From: an uncultured Selenomonadaceae bacterium
Lineage (GTDB): Bacteria; Bacillota; Negativicutes; Selenomonadales; Selenomonadaceae
Reading direction: 5' to 3'
Assembly (NCBI GenBank): GCA_905236255.1
Contig: CAJOPK010000234.1
Coordinates: forward strand, 1-5,399
Length of the DNA stretch: 5,399 nucleotides
In this document: one piece after another, positions 1 through 5,280 of the stretch
Layout: every line of letters starts with the position of its first letter
How positions within the stretch are numbered: position 1 is the stretch's first letter
Made by a program: the position numbers and the translations under genes
Notes under the pieces: model-generated
Told to the model about the DNA's origin: nothing
What the model saw: the letters and a program-made list of their open reading frames with translations, nothing else
Database searches by the model: none

Positions 1-195
1 CCCCCCCTGTTTGTCAAGGGGGTTTTCCAATTTTTAATCTAATCTTAATAATTCGGGCGCGACGACTTTTGTGTGAAAAAATTCCCGACCAACTTCGAGT
101 GTGTCTGCGATTTTTGCAATTTGTTTACATGCTTCGCGGCGGAGTACGGTGGCGAATGTTGCCGGCAGATTTTCCAAGTTGGAAATTGGTTTGGA
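1..195 (+). pseudogene. 5' remnant of an IS5-type (DUF4096) transposase gene
   Basis: The plus-strand frame starting at position 3 is open from the window edge to a stop at 267-269. Its part from about 99 to 194 encodes a stretch resembling the N-terminal DUF4096 domain of IS5-family transposases: a hydrophobic helix (LQFVYMLRGG) followed by RWRMLPADFPSWKLV, which corresponds to the family pattern 'LRTGxxWRxLPxDFPxWxTV'. The match ends at about 191-194; beyond this the frame merely reads antisense through the end of the neighbouring lipoprotein gene. The catalytic DDE core that should follow is absent, so this cannot be a functional transposase. The start is uncertain: the first in-frame candidate is TTG at 69, without a clear ribosome binding site. 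The usual 'IEPLLP'-type N-terminal segment is not visible, so the 5' part may also be damaged. Family assignment is by motif recognition only. Confidence 0.6.
3..26 (+). other. G/C-rich hairpin followed by a T run at the IS remnant
   Basis: A run of C at 3-7 can pair with the run of G at 18-22, extended by one T-A pair (8 with 17), leaving a short internal loop. Four T residues follow at 23-26. It could be a terminator for transcription entering from the left, or part of the terminal region of the IS element that carries the transposase remnant. The T tract is short and the left context lies outside the window, so neither reading is secure. Confidence 0.25.
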
Positions 196-1038
196 TCAAT
201 TACCCGGCACGGCAGCCAAACTTGACAGATTTACATGAACGACCGTATCTTTGTAATAAGGATCGGTAACTTCGATTCCCTGCGGCTTGTCAATATCTGC
301 GGGACGTTTTGAATTTTCTTCGGCCGGAACCGCAACCCAGAATATAACGTCAATTTTCTTTGAAGTCAAAGCGGCGGCACGGGCTCCGCTTTCAATTTGA
401 ACAAGTTCGATATTTTTTCCGATACGCCGGCTTATTTCGGCAAGAACCGCCGTATTAAATCCGGCCGGAGTTCCGTCCGACAAAATCATGTCAAGCGGCG
501 GCAAATCACCGGTAATTCCGACTTTGATTGTATCCGCCCCGTCAATTTTTGCAATTTCGACGGCAGGCGGCTCTCCTTTCAAATCCTTTATGTATTTCTT
601 TACAAGCGCGTCCAAAGATCCGTCTTTTTCCATTGAGCTTATCGTCGAATCAAATTCGTTTTTTAAGTTCAAATCCCCTTCGCGAACGGCAAAGCAAAAA
701 GCGTCAATTAATTTTACCGGTTCATCCTTTTTGACTTCAAAATTTGAATTTGTTTCGGTCATGTAATTTGCGACGCTGCCGTAAGTTTGAATTTCGTCAA
801 TTTTTTTTGAGGCCAGAGCCGTTTGCATGGAGTTAAAACTGTCGTAATAATTTGTAGCAACTTCAACTCCGGCAATTTCCATCAATTCGTCCATCTGCTC
901 CGGTGAAGCGTTAAGTTGTGCAATCATGCCGATCTTTATCAGATTTTCGACATTTTTTTTGGTTTCTTCCGAAAAACAACCGGCAAAGATTGTCGCAACG
1001 GTCAGGCAGAAAACCAAAATTTTTGAAAGACGTTTCAT
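196..1038 (-). CDS. Amino-acid-type ABC transporter substrate-binding lipoprotein, apparently circularly permuted
   Basis: 280 residues. A lipoprotein signal peptide is visible: basic start (MKR), hydrophobic stretch 7-19 and a lipobox FAGC with Cys21 as lipidation site, so the protein should be anchored to the outer face of the cytoplasmic membrane. The rest matches the SBP_bac_3 family (solute-binding proteins for polar amino acids) in two blocks. Residues 33-152 look like the second lobe: a ALASKKIDEI segment at 74-83, FAVREGD at 116-122 and a final helix with KDGSLDALVKKY at 138-149. Residues 168-270 look like the first lobe: IKVGITGDLPP, GFNTAVLAEISRRIG, AALTSKKIDVIF and TDPYY at 258-262. 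The lobe order is thus reversed relative to ordinary family members. ATG at 1038 is preceded by GGAGGAG with a 6-nt spacer. It is 16 nt downstream of the ATPase gene and surely co-transcribed. The ligand is unknown. The last residues lie at the junction with an IS remnant, so the native C-terminus may be slightly altered. Confidence 0.85.
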   Translation of the reverse strand: MKRLSKILVFCLTVATIFAGCFSEETKKNVENLIKIGMIAQLNASPEQMDELMEIAGVEVATNYYDSFNSMQTALASKKIDEIQTYGSVANYMTETNSNFEVKKDEPVKLIDAFCFAVREGDLNLKNEFDSTISSMEKDGSLDALVKKYIKDLKGEPPAVEIAKIDGADTIKVGITGDLPPLDMILSDGTPAGFNTAVLAEISRRIGKNIELVQIESGARAAALTSKKIDVIFWVAVPAEENSKRPADIDKPQGIEVTDPYYKDTVVHVNLSSLAAVPGN

Positions 1039-1054
1039 AAAAATCTCCTCCGTT

Positions 1055-2158
1055 TCACTTGACGACGATTTTCAATCTGTTTTTCAATTCCGCCGTTTCA
1101 TCAAAATCGTATTCCATACTTCCGGCACGCCCTTTGATTATGGCAAGGGCAATTTCGTCGCCGCCGGTCATTATATCAAATTTTTCTCCGTTATAATCAA
1201 AAAATATTGTCGCAACATCATTTTTTTTGGAGTATTCGGTTTTGATTTTGACAACGGGATTTTCGGGAAGTGCCGGCAGAAGAATGTTAACCGCAATTTC
1301 CTCAAAAATCGAAAACAAATTATTTTTCTGTTTCCGTGAAATGCCGTTTTGAAGTGCAAACTCTTCAAATTTTGTATAAGTTCCGGGAAAATCGAAATCG
1401 CGGGAATCAATGACAAATTCCAAGATTTTGAGCCGATGAATAAATTGCCGGGTTTTTTCGCGTTGCGGATTGTCAAAAATTTGTTTTGGAGTCCCTTCTT
1501 CATAAATACCGCCCTCGTCCATGTAAAAGACACGATTTGAAATTTGCCGGGCAAAATCAATCGAATGAGTGACAATCATCATTGTGGTGCCGGATTCGGC
1601 AACGCGCCGGATAACCGTTTCGACTTCGCCGACCATTGTCGGATCAAGAGCTGAAGTCGGTTCGTCAAACAGCAAAATTTCCGGCTCCATCGCCAAGCCG
1701 CGAACTATTGCAACGCGCTGTTGTTGACCGCCGCTGAGTTCGTCCGGATAATTGTAAGCCTTATTCAGAAGTCCGACACTTTTCAGAAGTTCTTTTGCCC
1801 GTTCGCAAGCGGATTCTTTTGGAATTTTTTTCAACTCGATCGGCGCGACGGTTATATTTTCAATTACGTTCAGGTGAGAAAAGAGATTGAACGATTGAAA
1901 AATCATTCCGATTTTTCGCCGGACGGCATTTGTGTCGCAATTCGGATCGGTTATGTTTTCACCGTGAAAAATAATTTTGCCGGAGTCCGGAGTTTCAAGC
2001 CGGTTAATCGTATGCAACAGAGTGGATTTTCCGGTACCGGAAGGACCGATAACGGAAATTATGTCACCCTTGCGAATTTCAAAATTTACATTGTTCAGCG
2101 GAACGACATCGCCGAATTTTTTTGTAAGATTTTCGACCTTTATCAAAACTTCACTCAT
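1055..2158 (-). CDS. Amino-acid-type ABC transporter ATPase with a C-terminal GHKL/RsbW-like domain
   Basis: 367 residues from the preferred start. Residues 1-242 are a complete GlnQ/HisP-type ATPase that would energise import from the cytoplasmic side: Walker A GPSGTGKST at 38-46, Q-loop Gln88 in FQSFNLF, signature LSGGQ at 141-145, Walker B ILLFDEP at 161-167 with catalytic Glu166, D-loop SALD at 169-172 and switch His198. The usual protein of this family ends near residue 240-250; here about 120 further residues follow. They contain FEEIAVNIL (285-293), like the N-box of GHKL ATPases, and FFDYNGEKFD (319-328), like the DxGxG region, then GGDEIALAIIKG and a closing strand RLKIVVK. This order fits a degenerate RsbW-like fold, possibly regulatory. 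ATG at 2158 has GAGG 7 nt upstream; the in-frame TTG at 2164 is too close to that site. It is first in an operon with the binding-protein gene; no permease gene is seen. Confidence 0.93.
   Translation of the reverse strand: MSEVLIKVENLTKKFGDVVPLNNVNFEIRKGDIISVIGPSGTGKSTLLHTINRLETPDSGKIIFHGENITDPNCDTNAVRRKIGMIFQSFNLFSHLNVIENITVAPIELKKIPKESACERAKELLKSVGLLNKAYNYPDELSGGQQQRVAIVRGLAMEPEILLFDEPTSALDPTMVGEVETVIRRVAESGTTMMIVTHSIDFARQISNRVFYMDEGGIYEEGTPKQIFDNPQREKTRQFIHRLKILEFVIDSRDFDFPGTYTKFEEFALQNGISRKQKNNLFSIFEEIAVNILLPALPENPVVKIKTEYSKKNDVATIFFDYNGEKFDIMTGGDEIALAIIKGRAGSMEYDFDETAELKNRLKIVVK
1058..1417 (-). other. Segment encoding the extra C-terminal domain of the ABC ATPase
   Basis: This part encodes residues 248-367 of the ATPase. 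What is seen: a helix-rich start (FEEFALQNGISRKQKNN), an E-E-x-A-x-N motif at 286-291, alternating hydrophobic strands (VVKIKTEY, VATIFFDYNG), a glycine pair followed by a hydrophobic helix (GGDEIALAIIKG, 332-343), and a final strand. Known family pattern: RsbW/SpoIIAB-like GHKL domains have an ExxxN box, a DxGxG box, a GLGLxxx helix and a last 'G-x-x-x-x-L' strand in the same order. The G1 box keeps only D-x-x-G and the G2 box lacks the GxGL form, so ATP binding is doubtful. Known additional C-terminal domains of ABC ATPases (TOBE, NIL, CBS) do not fit the visible motifs. Confidence 0.55.
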
Positions 2159-2165
2159 AGTCAAA

Positions 2166-2171
2166 CCTCAC
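2166..2171 (-). promoter_or_regulatory. Ribosome binding site fixing the ABC ATPase start
   Basis: Read on the minus strand this is GTGAGG; its GAGG core lies 7 nt before ATG at 2158. The upstream TTG at 2164 begins only 1 nt after the core and cannot be served by it, so the protein should begin MSEVLIK. Confidence 0.8.
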
Positions 2172-2231
2172 ATACAAAAATTTTTTCCCTGACAATTCCG
2201 GGCGTTAAAAATCGTCACATTGATTGTTTTT

Positions 2232-2260
2232 AAGATAACACATTTATTTTCTTTATGCAA
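2232..2260 (-). promoter_or_regulatory. Promoter of the ABC transporter operon
   Basis: On the minus strand a -35 box TTGCAT (2255-2260) and a -10 box TATCTT (2232-2237) are separated by exactly 17 nt, with a TGn extension just before the -10 box. This is a near-ideal housekeeping-sigma promoter. Predicted transcription start is near 2225, giving a leader of roughly 65 nt, too short for most amino-acid riboswitches or a T-box. Confidence 0.75.
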
Positions 2261-2267
2261 AGATTTT

Positions 2268-2295
2268 GGAACACTTTCGACAACCGGTTCCGAAA
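2268..2295. promoter_or_regulatory. Imperfect palindromic stretch between the two divergent promoters (candidate operator)
   Basis: Between the two -35 boxes lie overlapping inverted repeats: GGAAC (2268-2272) with GTTCC (2287-2291), TTTCG (2275-2279) with CGAAA (2291-2295), and the perfect palindrome AACCGGTT (2282-2289). The position would suit a regulator acting on both operons. No known binding consensus was recognised, and arms of five bases can occur by chance. Confidence 0.25.
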
Positions 2296-2317
2296 TTTTT
2301 GCAGGGAAAATTCATCA

Positions 2318-2346
2318 TTGGCAGAAAGAAGGGCTTAAAATAATTT
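2318..2346 (+). promoter_or_regulatory. Promoter of the rsfS-cvfB-tag-GNAT-queDE unit
   Basis: A -35 box TTGGCA (2318-2323) and a -10 box TAATTT (2341-2346) are separated by exactly 17 nt. Predicted transcription start is near 2353, leaving a leader of about 70 nt before the rsfS start. No other convincing promoter is seen in the short gaps further downstream, so the whole rightward gene train may depend on this one. Confidence 0.7.
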
Positions 2347-2361
2347 ACTGCGGGTGATTTC

Positions 2362-2382
2362 CGATAAGTTAAAGATTTATCG
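2362..2382 (+). promoter_or_regulatory. Hairpin in the rsfS leader
   Basis: CGATAA (2362-2367) pairs with TTATCG (2377-2382). Three further inner pairs, two of them G-U, close a loop of three A residues (2371-2373). It lies just downstream of the predicted transcription start and about 28 nt before the ribosome binding site. It could stabilise the 5' end of the transcript or be a protein site in DNA. It is not followed directly by a T run, so it is not a normal terminator. Confidence 0.3.
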
Positions 2383-2409
2383 ACAAGAAAAAATTTTTTG
2401 GGTGAAAAT

Positions 2410-2414
2410 GGAGG
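2410..2414 (+). promoter_or_regulatory. Ribosome binding site fixing the rsfS TTG start
   Basis: A perfect GGAGG stands 7 nt before TTG at 2422. The longer reading from TTG at 2398 would place this site inside the coding region and has no site of its own. Confidence 0.8.
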
Positions 2415-2421
2415 TATTCAT

Positions 2422-2766
2422 TTGGAAAGTAAAGATTTGGCAATCGAAATTTGCAAGGCGGCAAGCGACAAAAAAGCAAAAAACATTATCACAATGGACA
2501 TGAGAAATTTGATGTTTTCAACCGATTATTTCATCATCTGCAATGCGCCGACGGCTACGCAGGTTCGCGCCATTGCGGACAATATTGAGGAAGAACTCGA
2601 AAAGACCGGAATAAATTTGAGCCACAAGGAAGGTTATTCCGAAGGCGAATGGATTTTGATGGATTACGGCGACGCTGTCGCGCATATTTTCAAAGACGAA
2701 AACCGCGAATATTACGCGCTCGAAAAACTCTGGGGCGATGCCGAAATTACGACTTATGAGGATTGA
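2422..2766 (+). CDS. rsfS: Ribosome silencing factor RsfS
   Basis: 114 residues, normal for the RsfS/YbeB/Iojap family. RsfS binds ribosomal protein L14 (uL14) on the 50S subunit and blocks joining with 30S, lowering translation when nutrients are scarce. Family features visible: SKDLAIEICKAASDKKAK at 3-20, STDYFIICNAPTATQVRAIADNIEE at 33-57, and the hallmark stretch DYGDAVAHIF...REYYALEKLWGDA at 81-107. The start is TTG at 2422, chosen for the GGAGG 7 nt upstream and because MESKDLAI aligns with usual family starts. It is the first gene of the rightward unit, directly behind the promoter; in many Bacillota rsfS instead follows nadD and yqeK, which are not present here. The cvfB start lies 2 nt after its stop, with the cvfB ribosome binding site inside its last codons. 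Confidence 0.95.
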   Translation: MESKDLAIEICKAASDKKAKNIITMDMRNLMFSTDYFIICNAPTATQVRAIADNIEEELEKTGINLSHKEGYSEGEWILMDYGDAVAHIFKDENREYYALEKLWGDAEITTYED

Positions 2767-2768
2767 TT

Positions 2769-3671
2769 ATGCCCGGAAAATTTAATATCAAAGTCAAAAA
2801 CAAAACAGAATTGAAATTAAAGCCCATGACCGTTGCAACTTTGAAGGTCGTCCGTGAAAGCGATTTCGGAGTATTTTTGGATGCGGGCACCGGTGATTCC
2901 GACGACGATATTCTCCTTCACAAATTTCAGCAGACTTCGGAAGTAAATGTGGGAGATATGGTAAAGGTTTTTCTGTACCCGGATCCGAAAAAGAGATTGA
3001 CGGCAAGCATGAAAGTTCCTCAAATGCGTGAAGGTCAAATTGCAAAGGTCAAAGTCATAAACGCGACGCGGGACGGAGCCTTTCTTGATGTCGGGGCGGA
3101 GCGCGGGATTTTTATGCCCTTCGCCGAAATGCGCGGCAGACCTAAAGTCGGCGATGTTGTTTGGGCAAGACTTTATACCGACAAATCCGGACGGCTTGCC
3201 ATGTCGATGGACGTTTCCGACGAAATTCGCCGGGTTTCAAAGCCGGCAAAAAATGTCAAGCGCGGCGACAAACTCCGGGGCGAAATTTTTAACATAATCG
3301 ATGCCGGCGCATTTGTTTTCAGTGAGGAGCATTACATAATTTTTATACCGCAAAAAGACATTCCCCGCGCTTTGCGTTGCGGCGAAAATGTTGAGGTTCG
3401 GGTGACTTTTGTGCGTGAGGACGGACGACTTGATGCCTCAATGCGTGACACGAAAGAAAACGCGCTCGTTGACGATTCGGAAAAAATTTTCAAGTTTATG
3501 AAATTGAACGGCGGATTTATGAACCTTGACGACAAGACCGAGCCCGGAAAAATCTTTGCCGCGTTTCACATAAGCAAGGCGGCTTTCAAGCGGGCGGTCG
3601 GTCATCTCTTCAAGGAAAGACGGATTGACAAGATTGAAGGCGGTTTTAAAATCGTAAATCCGGAGGAATGA
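2769..3671 (+). CDS. cvfB: S1-domain RNA-binding protein of the CvfB/YitL family
   Basis: 300 residues, close to the family norm of about 280-300. CvfB-type proteins bind RNA and affect virulence gene expression in Staphylococcus; the exact cellular role is unsettled. Three S1-like OB-fold repeats are visible at about 18-82 (VATLKVVRESDFGVFLDAG), 87-147 (GQIAKVKVINATRDGAFLDVG) and 164-226 (GDKLRGEIFNIIDAGAFVF). The C-terminal winged-helix domain at about 236-296 has the family signature: a 'LNGGFMNLDDKTEPGKI' segment, then SKAAFKRAVGHLFKERRI. ATG at 2769 follows GAGGA with a 6-nt spacer; the in-frame TTG at 2763 falls right after that site and is unlikely. It is separated from rsfS by 2 nt, and its own end carries the ribosome binding site of tag, so translational coupling is likely. 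Confidence 0.92.
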   Translation: MPGKFNIKVKNKTELKLKPMTVATLKVVRESDFGVFLDAGTGDSDDDILLHKFQQTSEVNVGDMVKVFLYPDPKKRLTASMKVPQMREGQIAKVKVINATRDGAFLDVGAERGIFMPFAEMRGRPKVGDVVWARLYTDKSGRLAMSMDVSDEIRRVSKPAKNVKRGDKLRGEIFNIIDAGAFVFSEEHYIIFIPQKDIPRALRCGENVEVRVTFVREDGRLDASMRDTKENALVDDSEKIFKFMKLNGGFMNLDDKTEPGKIFAAFHISKAAFKRAVGHLFKERRIDKIEGGFKIVNPEE

Positions 3672-3674
3672 ATC

Positions 3675-4259
3675 ATGCCGGGTTGGTGCAGCAATTTTGC
3701 AAGCGAACGCGACAAAAAATATCATGACGAAGAATGGGGCGTTCCCATTCATGACGACAAAGAACTTTTTGAATGTCTGATGCTCGAATGTCTTCAGTGC
3801 GGTTTGTCATGGACGACGATTTTGGGCAAGCGGGAAATTTTCCGAGCGTGCTTTGACGATTTCGATTTTGAAAAAGTTGCCGGTTATACCGATTCGGACA
3901 TTGAACGGATAATGAATTTTCCCGGAATGATAAAATCCGAAAGAAAAATTCGTGCGCTTGCGAACAACGCGCAAAAGTTCAAAAACATTCGTGAGGAGTT
4001 CGGCTCTTTCGATAAATACGTTTGGCAAAAATCCGGCGGTCAAACAATTTTTTACAAAAGTCATGCGTCCGGAGTTTTCCCGGCAAAAAATGATCTTTCC
4101 GCCGAAATTGCCGCCGATTTGAAAAAGCGCGGTTTTAAATTTGTCGGCGCGGTCAATGTTTATGCCTTTCTTCAATCCTGCGGAATAATTTGCGATCATT
4201 TTTCCGGTTGCGGGCAATACAAAAAAATCAGGGACAATTACCCTTTTGTTGAAATTTAG
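3675..4259 (+). CDS. tag: DNA-3-methyladenine glycosylase I
   Basis: 194 residues, against about 187 for the Escherichia coli enzyme. It cleaves the N-glycosidic bond of 3-methyladenine in alkylated DNA, starting base excision repair in the cytoplasm. Key residues are in place: the zinc ligands Cys5, His17, His175 and Cys179, and the base-binding positions Tyr16, Glu38 and Trp46 (numbering nearly identical to E. coli Tag). Diagnostic motifs are YHDEEWGVP (16-24), a CGLSWTTIL segment (42-50), and LKKRGFKFVGAVNVYAFLQSCG near the C-terminus, ending in CDHFSGC. ATG at 3675 is preceded by GGAGGA in the last codons of cvfB, and the gap to cvfB is 3 nt. A DNA repair gene inside a translation-related unit is the main oddity. 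The gene looks intact and functional. Confidence 0.97.
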   Translation: MPGWCSNFASERDKKYHDEEWGVPIHDDKELFECLMLECLQCGLSWTTILGKREIFRACFDDFDFEKVAGYTDSDIERIMNFPGMIKSERKIRALANNAQKFKNIREEFGSFDKYVWQKSGGQTIFYKSHASGVFPAKNDLSAEIAADLKKRGFKFVGAVNVYAFLQSCGIICDHFSGCGQYKKIRDNYPFVEI

Positions 4260-4280
4260 AATTTTGGAGTTGTTGATTAA

Positions 4281-4859
4281 ATGCAGAACAAAAAATCAAG
4301 CGGTGTTCAGGTTAAAGATGATTTGATTGAAGGGAAACGACTTCGATTGCGCCGCGCGGATATTTCCGATTTGAATTACATAATGGCTTTGGAATACGCA
4401 CCGGAAAATTTGAAATTCATTTATCCCTTTGACGAAGATTATCACAAAAAGATTTTGAACTCCGACAATTCCGAAAAAATGGACGTGATAATTGAAGAAA
4501 TCGAAACCGGCGCGCCGGCGGGTTATTTTATGTTCAGGGGATTGGACGACGATTCAAATTCAATCGAATGGACTCATGTGATAATCGGTAAAAAGGGCTT
4601 GGGTTACGGGCGCGAGGCGATGAAACTTTTGAAAAAATGGACATTTGAAATAAAAAAATTCCATCGCGCCAAGATCGACTGCAAGGATTATAATGACGTT
4701 GCACTTCACCTTTACGAAACTGAAGGACTTGTAAGGGAAGGAGTCATGCGGGAGGCTCTTTTGACGAACGGGGTTTATGAAAATCTTGTCTTGTTGGGAA
4801 TTTTGGATCGGGAATATTTTGCCCGGAAAGAAGCCGGCAAAGAAGAACAGCCCGGTTGA
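4281..4859 (+). CDS. GNAT-family N-acetyltransferase, RimJ/RimL-like
   Basis: 192 residues. It should transfer an acetyl group from acetyl-CoA to an amine; the substrate cannot be told from sequence. The start LIEGKRLRLRRADISDLNYI (15-34) is typical of the RimJ/RimL-type (Acetyltransf_3) branch. The acetyl-CoA pyrophosphate loop is visible as GKKGLGYGREAMKLL at 103-117, and the conserved late segment as NDVALHLYETEGLVREGVMREA at 138-159. The C-terminal tail (EAGKEEQPG) is hydrophilic and probably disordered. ATG at 4281 follows GGAG at 4266-4269 with a longish 11-nt spacer, and a stop codon in frame directly before it rules out an earlier start. The gap to tag is 21 nt. Candidates include protein N-terminal or antibiotic/small-molecule acetylation. 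Confidence 0.88.
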   Translation: MQNKKSSGVQVKDDLIEGKRLRLRRADISDLNYIMALEYAPENLKFIYPFDEDYHKKILNSDNSEKMDVIIEEIETGAPAGYFMFRGLDDDSNSIEWTHVIIGKKGLGYGREAMKLLKKWTFEIKKFHRAKIDCKDYNDVALHLYETEGLVREGVMREALLTNGVYENLVLLGILDREYFARKEAGKEEQPG

Positions 4860-4894
4860 CAATGTGGTTTTTAAATTACAAACCCGCTGATTTT

Positions 4895-4900
4895 GGAGAG
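4895..4900 (+). promoter_or_regulatory. Ribosome binding site fixing the queD TTG start
   Basis: GGAGAG lies 8 nt before TTG at 4909. The longer reading would begin with GTG at 4900, inside this site, so it is rejected. Confidence 0.75.
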
Positions 4901-4908
4901 TGATTTTT

Positions 4909-5280
4909 TTGTACGAATTATCCGTAAAATCGGAATTTGAAGCGGCTCACAGAATAAAAGATTATCCCGGAAAATGTGCAAGATTGCACGGACACAACTG
5001 GATTGTCGAAGCCGTTGCGGAAGGCGAAAAACTTGATTCGCTCGGTATTCTTTTGGATTTTAAAATCTTTAAAGCCCGGTTGAATGAAGTTTTGGACGAA
5101 TTGGATCATCAATATCTCAACGAAACGGAATTTTTTTCGGAACAAAATCCGACAGCCGAAAACATTGCCCGCGAAATTTTCCTCAAACTTTCCGGAGCCG
5201 ATATTTTTAACGGAGCGGCGAAGTTGAAGGCGGTAAAAGTTTTTGAGTCCCCGAAATCCTGCGTGACGTATTATGAATGA
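4909..5280 (+). CDS. queD: 6-carboxy-5,6,7,8-tetrahydropterin synthase QueD
   Basis: 123 residues, the normal size for bacterial QueD. It converts 7,8-dihydroneopterin triphosphate into 6-carboxytetrahydropterin, the second step of queuosine precursor synthesis after GTP cyclohydrolase I. The zinc-binding histidines are His14 (in FEAAHRI), His27 and His29 (in CARLHGHN). Catalytic residues expected for QueD are present: Cys23, the Asp66-His67 pair in ELDHQYLN, and Glu113 in VFESP. The conserved NPTAENIA segment is at 80-87. The reading MYELSVKSEFEAAHRI, from TTG at 4909, matches usual family starts and is supported by the ribosome binding site. The gene lies 49 nt after the acetyltransferase gene and overlaps queE by 8 nt, confirming a queuosine operon segment. 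QueD is preferred over the eukaryote-type PTPS because of its size, the Cys at 23 and the queE neighbour. Confidence 0.95.
   Translation: MYELSVKSEFEAAHRIKDYPGKCARLHGHNWIVEAVAEGEKLDSLGILLDFKIFKARLNEVLDELDHQYLNETEFFSEQNPTAENIAREIFLKLSGADIFNGAAKLKAVKVFESPKSCVTYYE

Noticed and set aside
198..269. Transposase reading frame continuing to 269
   Set aside because: Beyond about 194 the frame is simply antisense to the lipoprotein gene and has no transposase resemblance.
926..1339. Plus-strand open frame of 137 codons across the ATPase/binding-protein junction
   Set aside because: It covers two real genes in antisense, is Phe/Lys/Ile-rich without domain resemblance and has no translation signals.
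2159..2225. Amino-acid riboswitch or T-box in the ABC operon leader
   Set aside because: The leader is only about 65 nt and shows no T-box sequence or multi-stem arrangement.
1721..2233. Long plus-strand open frame of 170 codons opposite the ABC ATPase
   Set aside because: It is antisense to a clearly conserved ATPase gene, lacks a ribosome binding site and resembles no family.
3807..4217. Minus-strand open frame of 136 codons opposite tag
   Set aside because: It is the shadow of an intact tag gene; low stop frequency on the opposite strand follows from codon use.
4856..4884. TTGACA at 4856-4861 before queD as a promoter -35 box
   Set aside because: No acceptable -10 box at 16-18 nt; the nearest A/T-rich hexamers give spacers of 10-15 nt, and the TTGACA overlaps the stop of the acetyltransferase gene.
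4864..4900. Possible preQ1-I riboswitch before queD (GGTTT and AAACC arms with a TTACA loop)
   Set aside because: Only five base pairs form, and the A-rich tail needed for the pseudoknot is missing; the following bases are T-rich. An Infernal search with the preQ1 models would settle it; no hit is expected.
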